A stretch of DNA of 64,000 nt, taken from Prorocentrum cordatum (taxonomy: Eukaryota > Sar > Dinophyceae > Prorocentrales > Prorocentraceae). This document shows positions 22,219 through 33,575 of the stretch, piece after piece (the first letter of the stretch is position 1; every line of letters starts with the position of its first letter). The DNA lies in contig CAUYUJ010020170.1 in assembly GCA_963575745.1 (NCBI GenBank), forward strand, positions 269,589 through 333,588. The letters are read 5' to 3'. The position numbers and the translations under genes were made by a program. The notes under the pieces were generated by a model. It was not told where the DNA came from. It made no database searches and saw only the letters and a list, made by a program, of their open reading frames with translations.

Positions 22219-22551
22219 ATGGATGAATCAGCAGATACCGCGCCCTTGCCAGCTCCGCCACCAATGCCGCCAGCGCTGCCAGCGCCCACCAGGCGCGAGG
22301 CATCTGCCCGGGCGGACCCTCTGCCCAAGGCTGCGTGTGCAAGTTCCGAGGGTGGCGGTCTTCGCGCCAGGGTGGTTGCTTCGCTGCAGCGCCAGCTCGA
22401 TCGCCAGCCCGAGAACCGGCGCCGTCTCAGCGGTTCGGGCGGTTGTGGGATCCGTGTCCGGTTGCCCCTCACTACCGTTTTCTTGTTCGGTGCCACGGTG
22501 GGCGCAGCAGCTCGTGAGCTCCATCTCGTTCCGAAGAGCCCAGCGCCCGAG

Positions 22552-22588
<37 letters not shown>

Positions 22589-25500
22589 GCTCAGTCCTCG
22601 TTGACCTGATGTTTGTTCCAGCGAGTGCCACATCGATCCCCATGGCGTTGTTCCTCGGCTTCTTGCCGACTGCGCCGCGCCATCATCTCCCTCGCTGGTA
22701 CCACTTCTGCCCACGAAGCTGTCAAGCTGCAACTCGTTCCAGAAATTTATCGACGCGTTCGCGCGGGTAATATGTCCAGAGAAAAAGTTTCCCACCCATG
22801 CCCAAAGCCGAGAGCACTTCATCAAGCTAGATCCCTTTCGCGCGCTGAGGCGTCGCGTGATCTACCTGCAGCCGAGCATCAGGGGGGCAGTTTATTGCGC
22901 GCCCGATTCCAGCCCACAGGGCAACTGGGATTTCTTGCGCTGCGTGGAAGAAAGCACGTCGCGACCGTATCCCCTTCGGCTCAGCAACGCGGATGGGGCG
23001 CTGGATCCATTCGGCGGTTTCGCTTGGGAGCGCCGTTCGTTGCCTGCCATGAGTTTGGCCAGAGGGGAGACCGCGACGTTCGCGAATCAGAGTATAATTT
23101 TGCAGTGCGCCTACTTGGAGGCATCGGAGATTCGCGCTGACAGCTCCAGAGCCGCTTGCAAGGACTACTTGAGCGACCAGGGTGGGCCAGAACGGTCCCT
23201 TCGCTTGACTATAGTCTGCAATGCTGATGATATTCGGCAGCTGCTGGCAGACTTGAGTAGCGGGGCGAGACGGTCCGACGACGCAGATGTCGAGAGAAGG
23301 GCGCTGTTCTATGCCTCGCTGGGTCAAGTGGACCCCCTGCAATACATGATCAATGCAATCGGGGAAGTGCTCGCGAATCTTCCAGAATGGAAGCGTTAGT
23401 CAGACCAGCTCAAGTCTGCGTCGAAGCTCGTGGCCGAGAGAAGTTACAAAGACCGTTGCATAGCAAAATGCATGACTGGCTTCGAACCCTGGGAGAGGCG
23501 ATCTGCGCGCATGTGCAAGTCCAAGCGCGTCGACTTCAAACTGGAGCATGTCGAGGAAGTCACCCGAAATGCTGCAATGGTCTTTCCTAGAATCAAGAAG
23601 TAAGTCAACGCAGATGTGTTCGGTGACGACGCCAGCCTGGCCGAATCGATCAACGAGGCTATCAATGACGACTTCCTTGAGCCCTTTTTACCACTTTTGT
23701 GTATATGTTCACGTCCAGCGTTGGCTTGGAGATCAGCTACCACGAAGGCAGCATCAGAGCTGGCATGGAGAACCACCTGGCCACAGAGGCTTCCCGCAAA
23801 CGAAAGCAAGAGCTGCATAAAGAACGGGGCCCGTGGAAAGGGAACGCTTGACAGATCTGGCCTTTGTCTGGATGGCCCGAGCTGCGGGGCGAGTCCATTC
23901 TGCTTCGTCTGATCGTTACCAGGAGGCGCTTCTGTTTGCGTCAGCGCCTGCTGCGGCGCGCGCTCTGGAGATAGAGCGCGCGCAAATATGCGCGGGGCCC
24001 CATGGTCGTGCAGAAGGCGCAATGCACCGCGCGGATCCCCCACCTCGTAGCGGGGGCATTCGGCCAGCATGATGGTTATCCTCTGTCTGCGGCCATAGAA
24101 TCTTTTCGGCGTGGGTTCCAGGAGCACGACGCAATCGATGATGAACGCTTGTTGCCGTTTACGGCCCGAGAGATATATGGGAAGACGTCGGTTGCTTCGC
24201 AGCAGCTAGGGGGCTTTGGCTTTGGAAACCAAGCGTTGCCTCTGCATGAGCTCGCGGATACTTTCGTCATGGCGCAGGAGTGCGCCTTCGGCCCCAGCGT
24301 CGGCGGCAGGTTCATGGAGTCCCAGCACAATCTCGTGAAACAGTCAATATTACGTGGGCTTCGCTTCCTCCGGTCAGCAATGGCAGCGGTTCGACAGCGT
24401 TCAGCCCCGCTCGCGAACATGGCGGAGTCGGAGGAGGGATTCGATCGGCTGGTCATGCATTGGAGCAGCCGCAAAGTAGATCGTGACTTTCTGAGCTGGC
24501 AAGTGAGCGGGCTGCAGGTGGACAACAAGCCGTTACGAGATCACCTCGCCCGCATCCATGGCTACGACGTGCACGTGCGCTACCAGGACTTCGTAGAGAG
24601 CGCCAACGCAAGTGAGAAGGTTAGAGCACTGGAGGACAAGTTGCAGCCCCTTGAGGACTTCGAGCTCTCACCTGCCATGAGGCTTGCGATTGTATGTATC
24701 AGTGGGCGCATTTGCATTGACACAGTGCATAGCTTGCCCAATGATGCGTTCAACCTCGGAGCGATGCCGCTTGAGGACTTTGGCGAGGGACTGTCATTGC
24801 AGTATGCAGGCATCATGGATTGCTTGGTTCGTTCGGTCGCGCCGTTGCCAGGCGTGGAAGTGTCGACGTTCTTCGAGGTTGTGGAGGTCCGCCCTGCGAG
24901 ACAATTACAAGTACGCCAGCTGCACGCACAGAAAATCAACACCCAGGTCAAAGTACGAAATCTGCATTGTGTTCCGCGTCCTGCGATACCTGGCATGGGG
25001 GTGCTCGACGCCACTGCTCCTGGGTTGCAATGCACGTCGCTAGACCTCTTGGCGTTTCGCACCGATGTTTGTTGAAGAATGTATTAGCCACGTGGTGCAA
25101 ATGGGCCACAGCGGAGCATGCGCTTGCGCGCGCCATTCGGCCGCCACCAGGGTTCCGCGCAATGGAGCCGCTGGCGCTACCTGTCCATGATGCCCCAGCT
25201 GCCCCGCTTGCCTTGCTAGCGCCCCCAGCAGAAGCTGCGCATGCTGTACCTCCAGAGCCACCTGCCGATGTTGTACCCTATGGCGATGGCAGTGGCAACG
25301 TTGTCAAAATTCGAACTGTCGGTTGCGTTCCTGCTGGGCATCGCGCTCACCAACTCATCGAAGAACTTCTGACGCGCAGAGCCTTTGCAGAACTTGGGAC
25401 ATTCGTCAGCCCCGCGGCGTTTGACAACTTCAATGCTGCGGCCGTGGGCGAACTGAGCCGACGTGGGCGCGCGCAATCACGTGTTGACGACTTCGGCGGG

Positions 25501-26393
25501 ACATGCCTGGCATTGCGCCTGGCCTGCGTGAGGTCCGATCTCGCAGCCTTCTGTTGCGACTCCCGTCTGGAGTTGGATATCGCCGTCAATATCCCAGCCA
25601 GTGGCGCTGGAAAGGTGGAGTTGGCTCATTGGCTCATGCAGAATGGCTGGGGGCGGAAGGGCGACGTCGGCCCTTTTGCATTGAAAGACGGCCCCATGGC
25701 TTTGCTGGACGCGGTTCTAAGCCGGCCCCGATCGCAGCTTCTATGTATGATTCGTTGTGAAGAACTGTTCGGAAAGCCTGGCAACCTGCAGAAGATTTGG
25801 AATTGGGGGCCTGATGAGTATTTTCTGACTCTTCTCTCCCTTGGTGACCTTAGTCCTATCGCGCGCCTGGGCGATGTGGATTTAATAGACTTCACAAATG
25901 CTGAGTTCAAAGCAATCCGACGAGGGATGCCCCCCCCCCCCCCCCTGACTGGGCAGCGATCGAGGGCGAGGACCCGGGGGGCTCAGTGGAAGACCCAGTG
26001 GCCATTGACGATGGTGAGCCAGAGGCCGCGGGCAACGGCCCGCCAGAACCGCCGCCGCTGCATCCCGCGCCTTTGCCGATCCATGCCCCCCCACCACTTC
26101 GACCGCCGAATGACGGTGAGCTTGCGGGCCACGACCCCATGCTAGTCTATTTCGATAGCTACACCCACCAGAGTGGGCAGCTTCGTCTCTTCACGCATTG
26201 CCCACTTGACGATCGGTGTAGGTTGCGCGTGTTTGCCAGAGACTTCCCCGCAACGAACGGAGCCGCATCGTTTCTGTTCGCGTGGCGGTCTCTGGGAAGT
26301 ATCTTTCCCGAGAGGAATCAGGGGCCCGAGCGCGCGCGCGAGAAGCCAGATTCGATAATGGATGCCACGATGGAGCGGGCGAGGTTCGGCTGA
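22219..26393 (+). pseudogene. DSSPQG-family protein, possible DDE/RNase H-like transposase, frame-broken
   Basis: Successive plus-strand pieces give non-repetitive, coding-like protein: 22219-22560 (ATGGATGAATCAG start, Pro/Ala-rich), 22857-23396, 23400-23603, 23604-23690, 23680-23848, 23833-24060, 24002-25074, about 25065-25945 and 25946-26393. The motif DSSPQGNWDF begins at 22905. FTSSVGLE is at 23708-23731, and GGRFMESQHN at 24302-24331. I recall DSSPQG-type proteins as a multicopy dinoflagellate family of unknown function. An acidic triad (D in DSSPQG, a D normally near the TS.xG.E motif but here Ser, E in FMESQ) would fit a DDE nuclease, but this is inference. At least one break falls in a 16-C run (25930-25945), after which the frame resumes cleanly. 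A (CT)n tract at 22556-22584 interrupts the N-terminal part. Confidence 0.5.
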
Positions 26394-27560
26394 ACATGCG
26401 TTGGCTTGTAATTCCACGCGCACCGTCGCGTGTCCTAGCTCAGAGACCCCTGCTGTCTGAAAAGGACAAAACCAAACGTGCTAGCGCATATTTGAACTGC
26501 ATCGCATGTTCTCCCACGCTTGCGCACCATTGATCCACGATTGGTTGATCTGCTGCGCCAGGTGTCTCTCTCTTGTTGACCTGCGACCTGCGAATTGATC
26601 ATGCTAGCGCTTCGCGTCGCCCATCATGTCTCCATGGACCATTGTGGCTTTTTTTCCATTTAGGACTCGAAACGTTCTGCGGCCCAAACCCTGCGGCATT
26701 TCAACCGCCCTTTTCGCCCCCAAAAGATTGGTTGACACATTGTACTGTTTGGGTTATTTAATGATACGTTGGCACCAGTCAAGGACTGCTGCACGGCGGG
26801 CGTTCTTTTATTTAAACAAAAAATGCAACATAAAGCGCCTTAAATGTCATCAGGCTATGCAGCGAGAGGTCACGTCGCTCGCGCGAATCCTAAGCAGAGG
26901 GCGCGCCCCTCACTCCGCGCCTCAGCAGCCATTGCAAACGAAGAAATCTCGGGGATGTGAGCGCTCCATCTTCTGGCCGATTGGATTCGCTGTTCTATCG
27001 AGAGTTTGTTTTAACTGCGAGTTTGTTGTGATCCATTTGCGAGGCTCGCGCCGTGACCCATGCCGCGCCAGCGCCGGCCTGTGTTTCTTGGCGCCGCAAT
27101 GGCCCCGCTAGCTTTTGACCGATGATTGCGTGGTAGTCCGAGGGCTTGCAGCATGGATTCCTTATAGGCTTTATGGGGAAGAACAGCCAGTCAAACGAGC
27201 GCCTGGAGTGGCCTTTCTTTTTTGGGGCGAATCACATGTCATCCGAACGCGTTGGGTGACCTTTGATTTTCCCGCGGCTTGCCCCTGAGCTTTCGCGCAG
27301 CTGGCCCGAGGATTTCGAACGGCGTTTTTGAGCGCGCATCAGCTTCTAAGGCCGCGGCCCCCCCCCCCCCCGAGAAGTAGCGAATAAGCGTTTGGGGGGC
27401 CAGTTGGGGCTCCGCGACCGCGAGCCAGACAAATATCGCCCACATCAGTTGCAGACCAATGTATTGACTTGCGTTTTGCATGAGGGGCGTCTCAACGAAA
27501 GCGAAGGGGGCATAAACGTTGCCAGTGGCGATCCTGTTGTGCCGATGTTCCCCCGCCAGC
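26394..27560. other. Intergenic, no recognisable gene
   Basis: Sequence between the DSSPQG gene and the methyltransferase. It is less GC-rich near 26650-26850 and has a C-run at 27359-27371. Short frames only. I see no promoter, RNA gene or repeat family known from elsewhere in the window. Confidence 0.5.
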
Positions 27561-27574
27561 AGCCCGGGCCCTGC

Positions 27575-27800
27575 GCCCGTCCCGCGCTCGTCCCGCACCT
27601 GTCCCGCGCCTGTCCCGCACCTGTCCCGCACTTGTCCCGCCCTTGCCCCGCCCCTGTCCCGCACCTGTCCCGCGCCTTTCCCGCGCCTGTCCTGCACCTG
27701 TCCCGCCCTTGTCCCGCCCTTGTCCCGCGCCTGTCCCGCACCTGTCCCGCGCCGTTCCCGCGCCTGTCCCGCGCTTGTCCCGCCTGCGCCCCGCCCGTGC
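27575..27800. repeat. CCTGTCCCGCAC minisatellite
   Basis: Words CACCTGTCCCGC, GCGCCTGTCCCG and CTTGTCCCGCCC recur at 6- and 12-bp multiples for ~225 bp. The long minus frame 27239-28420 (RDRGTGAGQV repeats) is produced by this array and the antisense of the methyltransferase, so it is not called as a gene. Confidence 0.9.
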
Positions 27801-27858
27801 CCGCGGCTCCTCTGTCGCCCGCTGCCATTAGGGTTCGGTTCGATGGGCGCGCTTCGAT

Positions 27859-29153
27859 TTGAATCCCAATTATTCCGACCACATGCTCGATTTGCAGCGA
27901 CAAGCGTGTCGGCGTATACTTGCACCTCCCAGGCATGTCTTGCAGCGGCCGCTGTCGGTCGCAGAGCCGTCCTGCGGTCTTCGCACTGCCAGGGAGTTCT
28001 TCGTCCAGGCGGACGCGGCAGTGTCCAGCGTGAGTGTCTACGAGGTTGGCGACCGCTACCTGCAGTATTATGATTCACTGGGGCGACCAAAGTGGCACGC
28101 ACGTGGGCAGTAGGCGCAGCAACGTGCTCAAGGTACCCCTGGATGACCTCGTCGACTGCGACGTCGTGGTGGGTGGGGCCCCGTGCGAGCCATGGGCCAG
28201 CCATGGTGCCCGCGTGGGGATGCTCGATTCGAGGCCAGAGTGTTTCTTCTCGCTGATCGACTGGATTGTTCACCTCGCGGCCAGAGGTCGTTTGCTCATG
28301 TTCCTCATAGAGAGTGCCCCAACAATCATGCTGAATTCGTCTGACCTGATCGACGGCAGCTGGGTTGGGAATGCCACTGAGGAGCTGCGCCTTGAAATCC
28401 CAGTATTCGTCGTCGGCCATGTTTTACCTTGATGCTTATCTTCCACATAAGCGCACGAGATTGTGGATTCGTGGCCAGCGACTTGACACGGTGTGGCACC
28501 TAACGTTGCCACCCGTATGGGTACTTGAGGTCAAGGTGCCGTTGACATGTATTTTAGATGTCCAATTGCCGCACACGGCGGTGGAATCCCTCGCGCCTTT
28601 GCGCCAGACAAAACTCATAATGCACTTGGATAAGATCGACCATCTGATGACTGGCGGTACCTTGGCCATCCGCGAGTTCGCAGCATTCGGGATTGACAGG
28701 CATCCTGGACAAGCGTGCGGAGAGATCATTGACTTCGATTGCGTGCCGTCTATTCGTTGCAAGGGGCCTGACTTGTTCGTGCTTGGTTTGCATGATCGGG
28801 GCCTGCCGCCAGCGTCTCGGCTGCGCCGCCGAATGCTGCGCGACAAAGAGCGCTTTGCTGTGCAAGGGCATCCTGCTACAGCGAATGGGCACTGCAGTAC
28901 TAAGGCCTTCGCCAGGCATGCATCAGGCAATGCCTTCGCAGTGCCGATGGTGGCTGGCGCTGGAGGCCTCATGCTTCAGAGCGCGGCCTTGTTTTGTCCG
29001 CCCGAGCTTGCGAATGGCGTCGCACTGGCCCAAGATGAGATGGGCAATCTGGCATCCAAGCAGCGGCTTATGCAGGCGCGCCGGGATCTCTTCAGTAGGA
29101 AGGGGGCAGTCCGTTGGCGAGGACGAATTCAACCATTTCGTTTCTTGAGCTGA
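27859..29153 (+). pseudogene. Cytosine-5 DNA methyltransferase, divergent, in three frames
   Basis: The enzyme class transfers methyl from S-adenosylmethionine to C5 of cytosine. A motif I-like segment (LSVAEPSCGL, from 27952, with YEV near 28039) is in frame one. Motif IV VVGGAPCEPW (28166-28195), with the catalytic Cys at 28184, and motif VI LIES (28304-28315, Glu at 28310) are in frame two. Motif VIII LPHKRTRLWIRG (from 28440), motif IX-like RRRMLRDKERFAVQGHP (to about 28874) and motif X GNAFAVPMV (from 28926) are in frame three, ending TGA at 29151. The 28550-28780 segment between motifs VIII and IX would be the target-recognition domain. Order and spacing fit a single-domain C5 MTase of ~400 aa. 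Frame changes lie near 28100 and 28430. Dinoflagellate retrotransposons are known to carry C5 MTases, so this may be mobile-element cargo. No RT is adjacent on this strand. Confidence 0.7.
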
Positions 29154-30264
29154 TATTTGCAAGTGCGAGTAGGACCAAGATCGTGGCACATGAATATCGG
29201 TAGAGACACGCCTTGCGAAGAAAACAACCACTGAGACAACGTTGATTAGGCCGCGATGGCAGCGTGCTTGACATGCGCGAGCCAACACGGCGACTGGCGC
29301 GAGCCAACATGGCGACCGATTCAGGGGGGGGCATGGAGAAGGCAGGGGGGGGGGGAGACATGCGAATGTTCGTGGGGACCCGCGCCGCTGCGACACGTAG
29401 CGCAACCAAAACCTCGCGGCATTTCAGAACCCTGTTTTAAGGATCCTAGGAGGGGAGGGGGGGGCAGGGCCAGTTTTTCTTGTCTTTCGGCCCCGAGCCC
29501 CGCGCCCTGTCGCTCGAGGGGGAGGGGGGGGGGGCTCTGCAGACGCGGCGGCCCCTATCGTGCCTGGCGCCCAGGCCGTCCGATGATGACGTGCTCTGTC
29601 ACGAATTCAGCCAATGTTTATATAGCCCCCAAAATCCGTCGCCATGTCATCGCCAAATCGGGGGCGCGCTATTCAACGGAAACGCCCTCTTGCCAACTGA
29701 CAAGGATTTGGCTGTAGAAACGCCTCAGTGGGCAAGAGCTGCTTCGGGGCCACTCTGGGTTCTCTCACGAGGGGTGCGAGGAGCAGGAGGAGAAGGATCA
29801 TGAGGAGAAGGGGCAGGAGGAGAAGGGGCGGGAGGATAAGGAGCAGGAGGGGTGGCCTTGCGCCCCACTTCTCGAAGTAACGACCCGAGGGCGCCACGTG
29901 GCCTGTCCAAGTCTTTCTTGATTTCCAAGGGCCCGAAGCCCCATCGAAGTCATCTTCATCCGTCGGTTTTTTGATTCGAGGCAGAGAGCGCGATCTTGAC
30001 TTCGACTCGAGGAGGAGAGCTCATGCCGAATTGTTATTAGACTTTAGCTTCGACGGCGGAGCCGAGCGATGTTGTCGAGGGCGGCGAGGGCGCGCCCTGC
30101 CCGCAGTCTGCCAAGAAACCCGAGCCTGGCTTCCCCGGGGCACAGCAGCGGTGGCTTGCTGTGTCAGAAGTGCAGGGGTCCCGCCGCGATGTCCGACAGC
30201 TACGGTGCAGGATCAAAGAACCCATTGCTGAGGATATGCACGGCTTGCTCTTGCACCGACAGAG
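29154..30264. other. Intergenic, homopolymer- and G-rich; no recognisable gene
   Basis: Contains G-runs (29325-29355, 29455-29465, 29520-29535) and a purine minisatellite (AGGAGAAGG..CAGG, 29775-29855). No domain is seen in the short frames. Confidence 0.5.
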
Positions 30265-32498
30265 TTGAACCGCCGGGCGTCGGGCGCCCTGAACGCCAAA
30301 CGCAAGCGCCCACTCACCGAGGGCGAGCTGGCCGCCGCGAAGGAAGCCAAGACAATCAAGAACGACCTTAAGCTAATGCAGGTAGACGAGAAGGCGGGCT
30401 GGTACAGGAGCGAGAAACGGAAGCGGGCGCAGCAGGGCGCCTCCGATCGCCGCAGGTTCTCTGATCCGAAGGCGTTCAACGAGCAGGCTGAGATCAGCGG
30501 GGATCTTGTGGGTGAGGTCGAGGACAACGTCGCTTTCGACACGTGGCATGACAAACGGCTGCTCCGAGATATAGAATTGACGTTGCAGGATGCCGCGAAG
30601 AAGTGGAGGGAGGAGCTTCAGAAACCTGGGGCGCTGGTGATGGAAGCCGGGGGGCAGCAGCCGCTGAGTGCATTCGGCGGCGTTCAGTCGAAGCTTCGCA
30701 GGGGCGCCGAGCTCAGGACAGGCGCGAAGCAGGGCGCCGCCGCCGGGAATGGCTCTGACATCAAGTTTCGCGCCGAACACGCAGACAACCTACATGCCAA
30801 ATTCGACCGAGCTCTTCAGCATGCGCCGTCTGTTTCGTTTGCCTCCTCGGCCCCCAAGGCCGCCGTCGACCGGGAATGCGTCGTCTCTTCGAAGGACATC
30901 GGCGCCAAGAGCTCGGCGGCCACCACCTCCATCCTCAAGGCGCTCGAGGAGAAGAAGGACGCGGAGAGGGCGCAGGGGGTGCAGATTCTCGAAATGGTAG
31001 CTGCGTCTGAGGCCAGGGGTGGACCTAATCTGTGTTTGGGCGATGTCATGGGCCGTTTTCGTTTCGATGTCGCTTTGCGTTGAAGGCGGATTGCAGACCA
31101 AACGAGGGAAACGGAAACACAACGAACACGAAAAACACCGTTTAGGTTCAGCCCTGTCTGAGGCCAAGAGGAAGGAAGTCCAGGAGGCGTTGGATGAGGT
31201 TGGCAGCGCGTCGAAGAGTGCCGCGGTCGAGCGGATCGCCCCCATGGCTCGCATTAGAGGAACCACAAAATGATGGAGGGCACTGTCCACAGGCTCAGGA
31301 ACGCGATCGGAGCCACGGCGGAAATCATCAAGTCCTTCGGGGGGCAAGATGATCAATTCAAAGAAGAAGCACGTGTGAAATGCGAGGCCGCGGATGGAGC
31401 AGTTGCCCCAGCTGAGCGGCACATCGCGCATGTCGTCAAGGGTTGGTCAGATTGCCGGGGGAGCGCCCGCGCGCGCCAGGAGTTTTTCAATTGCCAGGCC
31501 ACTGTCTCTAACAAGGCGAAGCAGTTCAACGCGACCTCCTGCGAGTTGTCGGCGACCTTGAAGAGAGAGGCCATGGCGCGCAAGGATTGGAAGGGCACGG
31601 CGAAGAAGAGCATCACCAAGAAAGAGAAGGAAGACGCGAAGCTTCCGCAAAAGTGCTCGGGTGCTGCTGCAATTTCGAACCCTGCCTTGTGCTCGTTGAA
31701 AGGGAATTCATCGGCCACCTCGACGCGAGTGGCGGTGATCCAGTCGGCACCGCCAGCGTCAACATAAAGTGGTCGTTGTCGGAGCTCCTGGGTGATGTAT
31801 CCCCTTCTCCAGCTGTTCTCCCTGATGGCGTCGTGGGCGAGCTGGCCGATGTGATCAAAGGCATGGGATATTTCCAGCAGCAGACGGAGTGGCTGCATAA
31901 CGTCATGAAGGAGCAGCGGGTGACGTTCAGTGCTGCCGTAATCGTCAATCCGCTGGTGTTGAAGCAGATATGCGCCGGGCTGAAGAATGCCCCGCGCGAG
32001 ATCAAGTTCGCGGAGGTCTCAGAGCCAGGTCTCGCGAAGTACATGTTGTCACCTCAGTTCTACCAGATGAACCCCAAGGCCTGCCGCATCATCCCGAACA
32101 CCGAGTTCGGGTCTGTCAACGCGAAGCTGGCCGCGGAGGGCACCGAGCACATTTTCGGCGCGCGCTTGGATGCCATCGACTCAACCACCACGGCCATCGG
32201 CAAGATGAAAAAGTTTGGCAAGCTCGCAGTCGACGAGTCCATGGCAAAGGTCGAGGCCCATGGTTTTTACCACCGCCTCGAGACCAAAACGTGCATCGTC
32301 GTTCCAGCGGGCTTCGCCATGGCGATGCTCACGCCCGATCAGAATGTTCACGGCATCCGCGGGCAAGTCTTGGGGCCGAAGCTGAGGCGCGACGAGGCCG
32401 CAAAGTGCTTCTCCGCCCTCGCGGACGACGATCCGTTGGCGAAACGCAATGCGGCGATGCTCGGGCGCGTCGTTAAGTTAAACGCCGAGGCGTCGTAG
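30265..32498 (+). pseudogene. Unrecognised multi-frame gene
   Basis: Non-repetitive, charged, coding-like protein runs through 30265-31083, about 31030-31273, 31270-31660 and about 31640-32498 in changing plus frames, ending TAG near 32496. The N-terminal part is Lys/Glu-rich and likely helical (KEAKTIKNDLKLMQVDEK). The C-terminal ~270 aa is better ordered (NPLVLKQICAGLKNAPREIK, TCIVVPAGFAMAMLTPDQ). I do not recognise the domain. The C-terminal part resembles a repeated dinoflagellate hypothetical family I recall only loosely. The breaks could be small introns, decay or indel errors. No relict spliced leader is seen upstream. Confidence 0.55.
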
Positions 32499-32559
32499 TA
32501 AGGGCATGGCTCATGGGCCCCCGCGCCCCGGGAGGGGGAAGAGGGGGAAGGTGTGGGGG

Positions 32560-33110
32560 GGGGGAGGTTGAGCTAGGTGCGCTCGCTACCCCTCCCTCCC
32601 ATCCCCTACCATGGCGCAGATCCCTTCTCTATTCGCTCAGTCGGATGTCGAGCAGGGCAATGATCCCGAAAGGGCACGCGACGCATTGTAGAGCACGGCG
32701 TGGCATGGCGTAGAGGAGCACCGCAAAGCGTCGTATCAACCTAGCATTGCATTGCACGCCGTGGCATGGCACGGGAAATGACTTCTGCGCTGCAGCGGGG
32801 GCGCGAGTCGAAACGAGCGGAAGCGCGGGAATGGGGCCAGCGCTGCAGCGGGAGCACGATTCGGAACGAGCGGAAGCACGGAAATGAGGCCAGCGCTCCA
32901 GCGGGAGCACGATTTGGAACGAGCGGGGCCCGAAAATGAAGCCGGCGCCTCAGCGAGAGCAGCATTTTGAAAAATAACGCAGGCGAAAACCAAACTCCGG
33001 GGAAACCTGCGTGCACAAAAAAGCAGAACGCGGGGGGGGGGGGGGGTCGGCCACTTTCAAACCGTCATCAGGGGAAGATGGAGAGTAGTAGTATTCACAT
33101 TGAGAAATTG
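32560..33110 (+). mobile_element. Dispersed ~500-bp repeat, copy A (inverted relative to 54950-55500)
   Basis: Order: GAGCTAGGTGCGCTCG, CTCCCATCCCCTACC, GGCGCAGATCCC, GTCGAGCAGGGCAATGATC, CATGGCGTAGA, three ~54-bp units with GCTGCAGCGGGAGCACGA, AAACCTGCGTG, and CAAACCGTCATCAGGGGAAG. The reverse complement of the same order fills 54950-55500. Each copy ends at a polypurine/polypyrimidine tract. No protein is evident. Confidence 0.85.
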
Positions 33111-33114
33111 TCGA

Positions 33115-33575
33115 GGACGAGGAGGAGGAGGAGGGGGGACGAGGAGGAGGAAGGGTCGATGGGGGGGGGGGGGATGAGGAGGCGAAGGGAGAGGAGGACG
33201 CGGCTTCCCTTTGCTGTCTATTCCTCCTCACCCTCCTCCTCCTTGACCTCCTCCACTTCCTGCCCCCCCTCCTCCCCCTCCTTCGCCTCCTCCTCCTCTA
33301 CCTCTTCCTCCTCCATCCTCCAACCTCCATCCTCCTCCTCCTTCACCTCCTCCCCCTCCTCCTCCTCCTCCTCCTCCTCCCTCCTCCTCCCTCCTCTCCT
33401 CCTCCTCCTCCCCTCTCCTCCTCCTCCTCCTCCTCCTCCTCCTCCCCTCCCCCCCCTCCTCCTCCTCCTCCTACTCCTACTCCTGCACCTCCTCCTCCTC
33501 AACCTCTTCCTCCTCCATCTCCATCCTCCTCCTCCCCCTCCATCCTGCTTCTGTTTCCCCCCCCCTTCCTCTGTC
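33115..33575. repeat. GGA then CCT tracts
   Basis: GGAGGAGG at 33118-33200 switches to CCTCCTCCT at 33215-33575, so the purine-rich strand inverts within 20-30 bp. This is a potential hairpin or triplex-forming region. 33576-34560 downstream shows no recognisable gene. Confidence 0.85.

Noticed and set aside
23476-23500. Minus-strand GGTTCGAAGCC resembling a tRNA B box
   Set aside because: No A box or acceptor stem at the right distance, and the segment is coding (GFEPWERRS) on plus.
27239-28420. 393-codon minus-strand frame with RDRGTGAGQV repeats
   Set aside because: It is made of the CCTGTCCCGCAC minisatellite and the antisense of the C5 methyltransferase.
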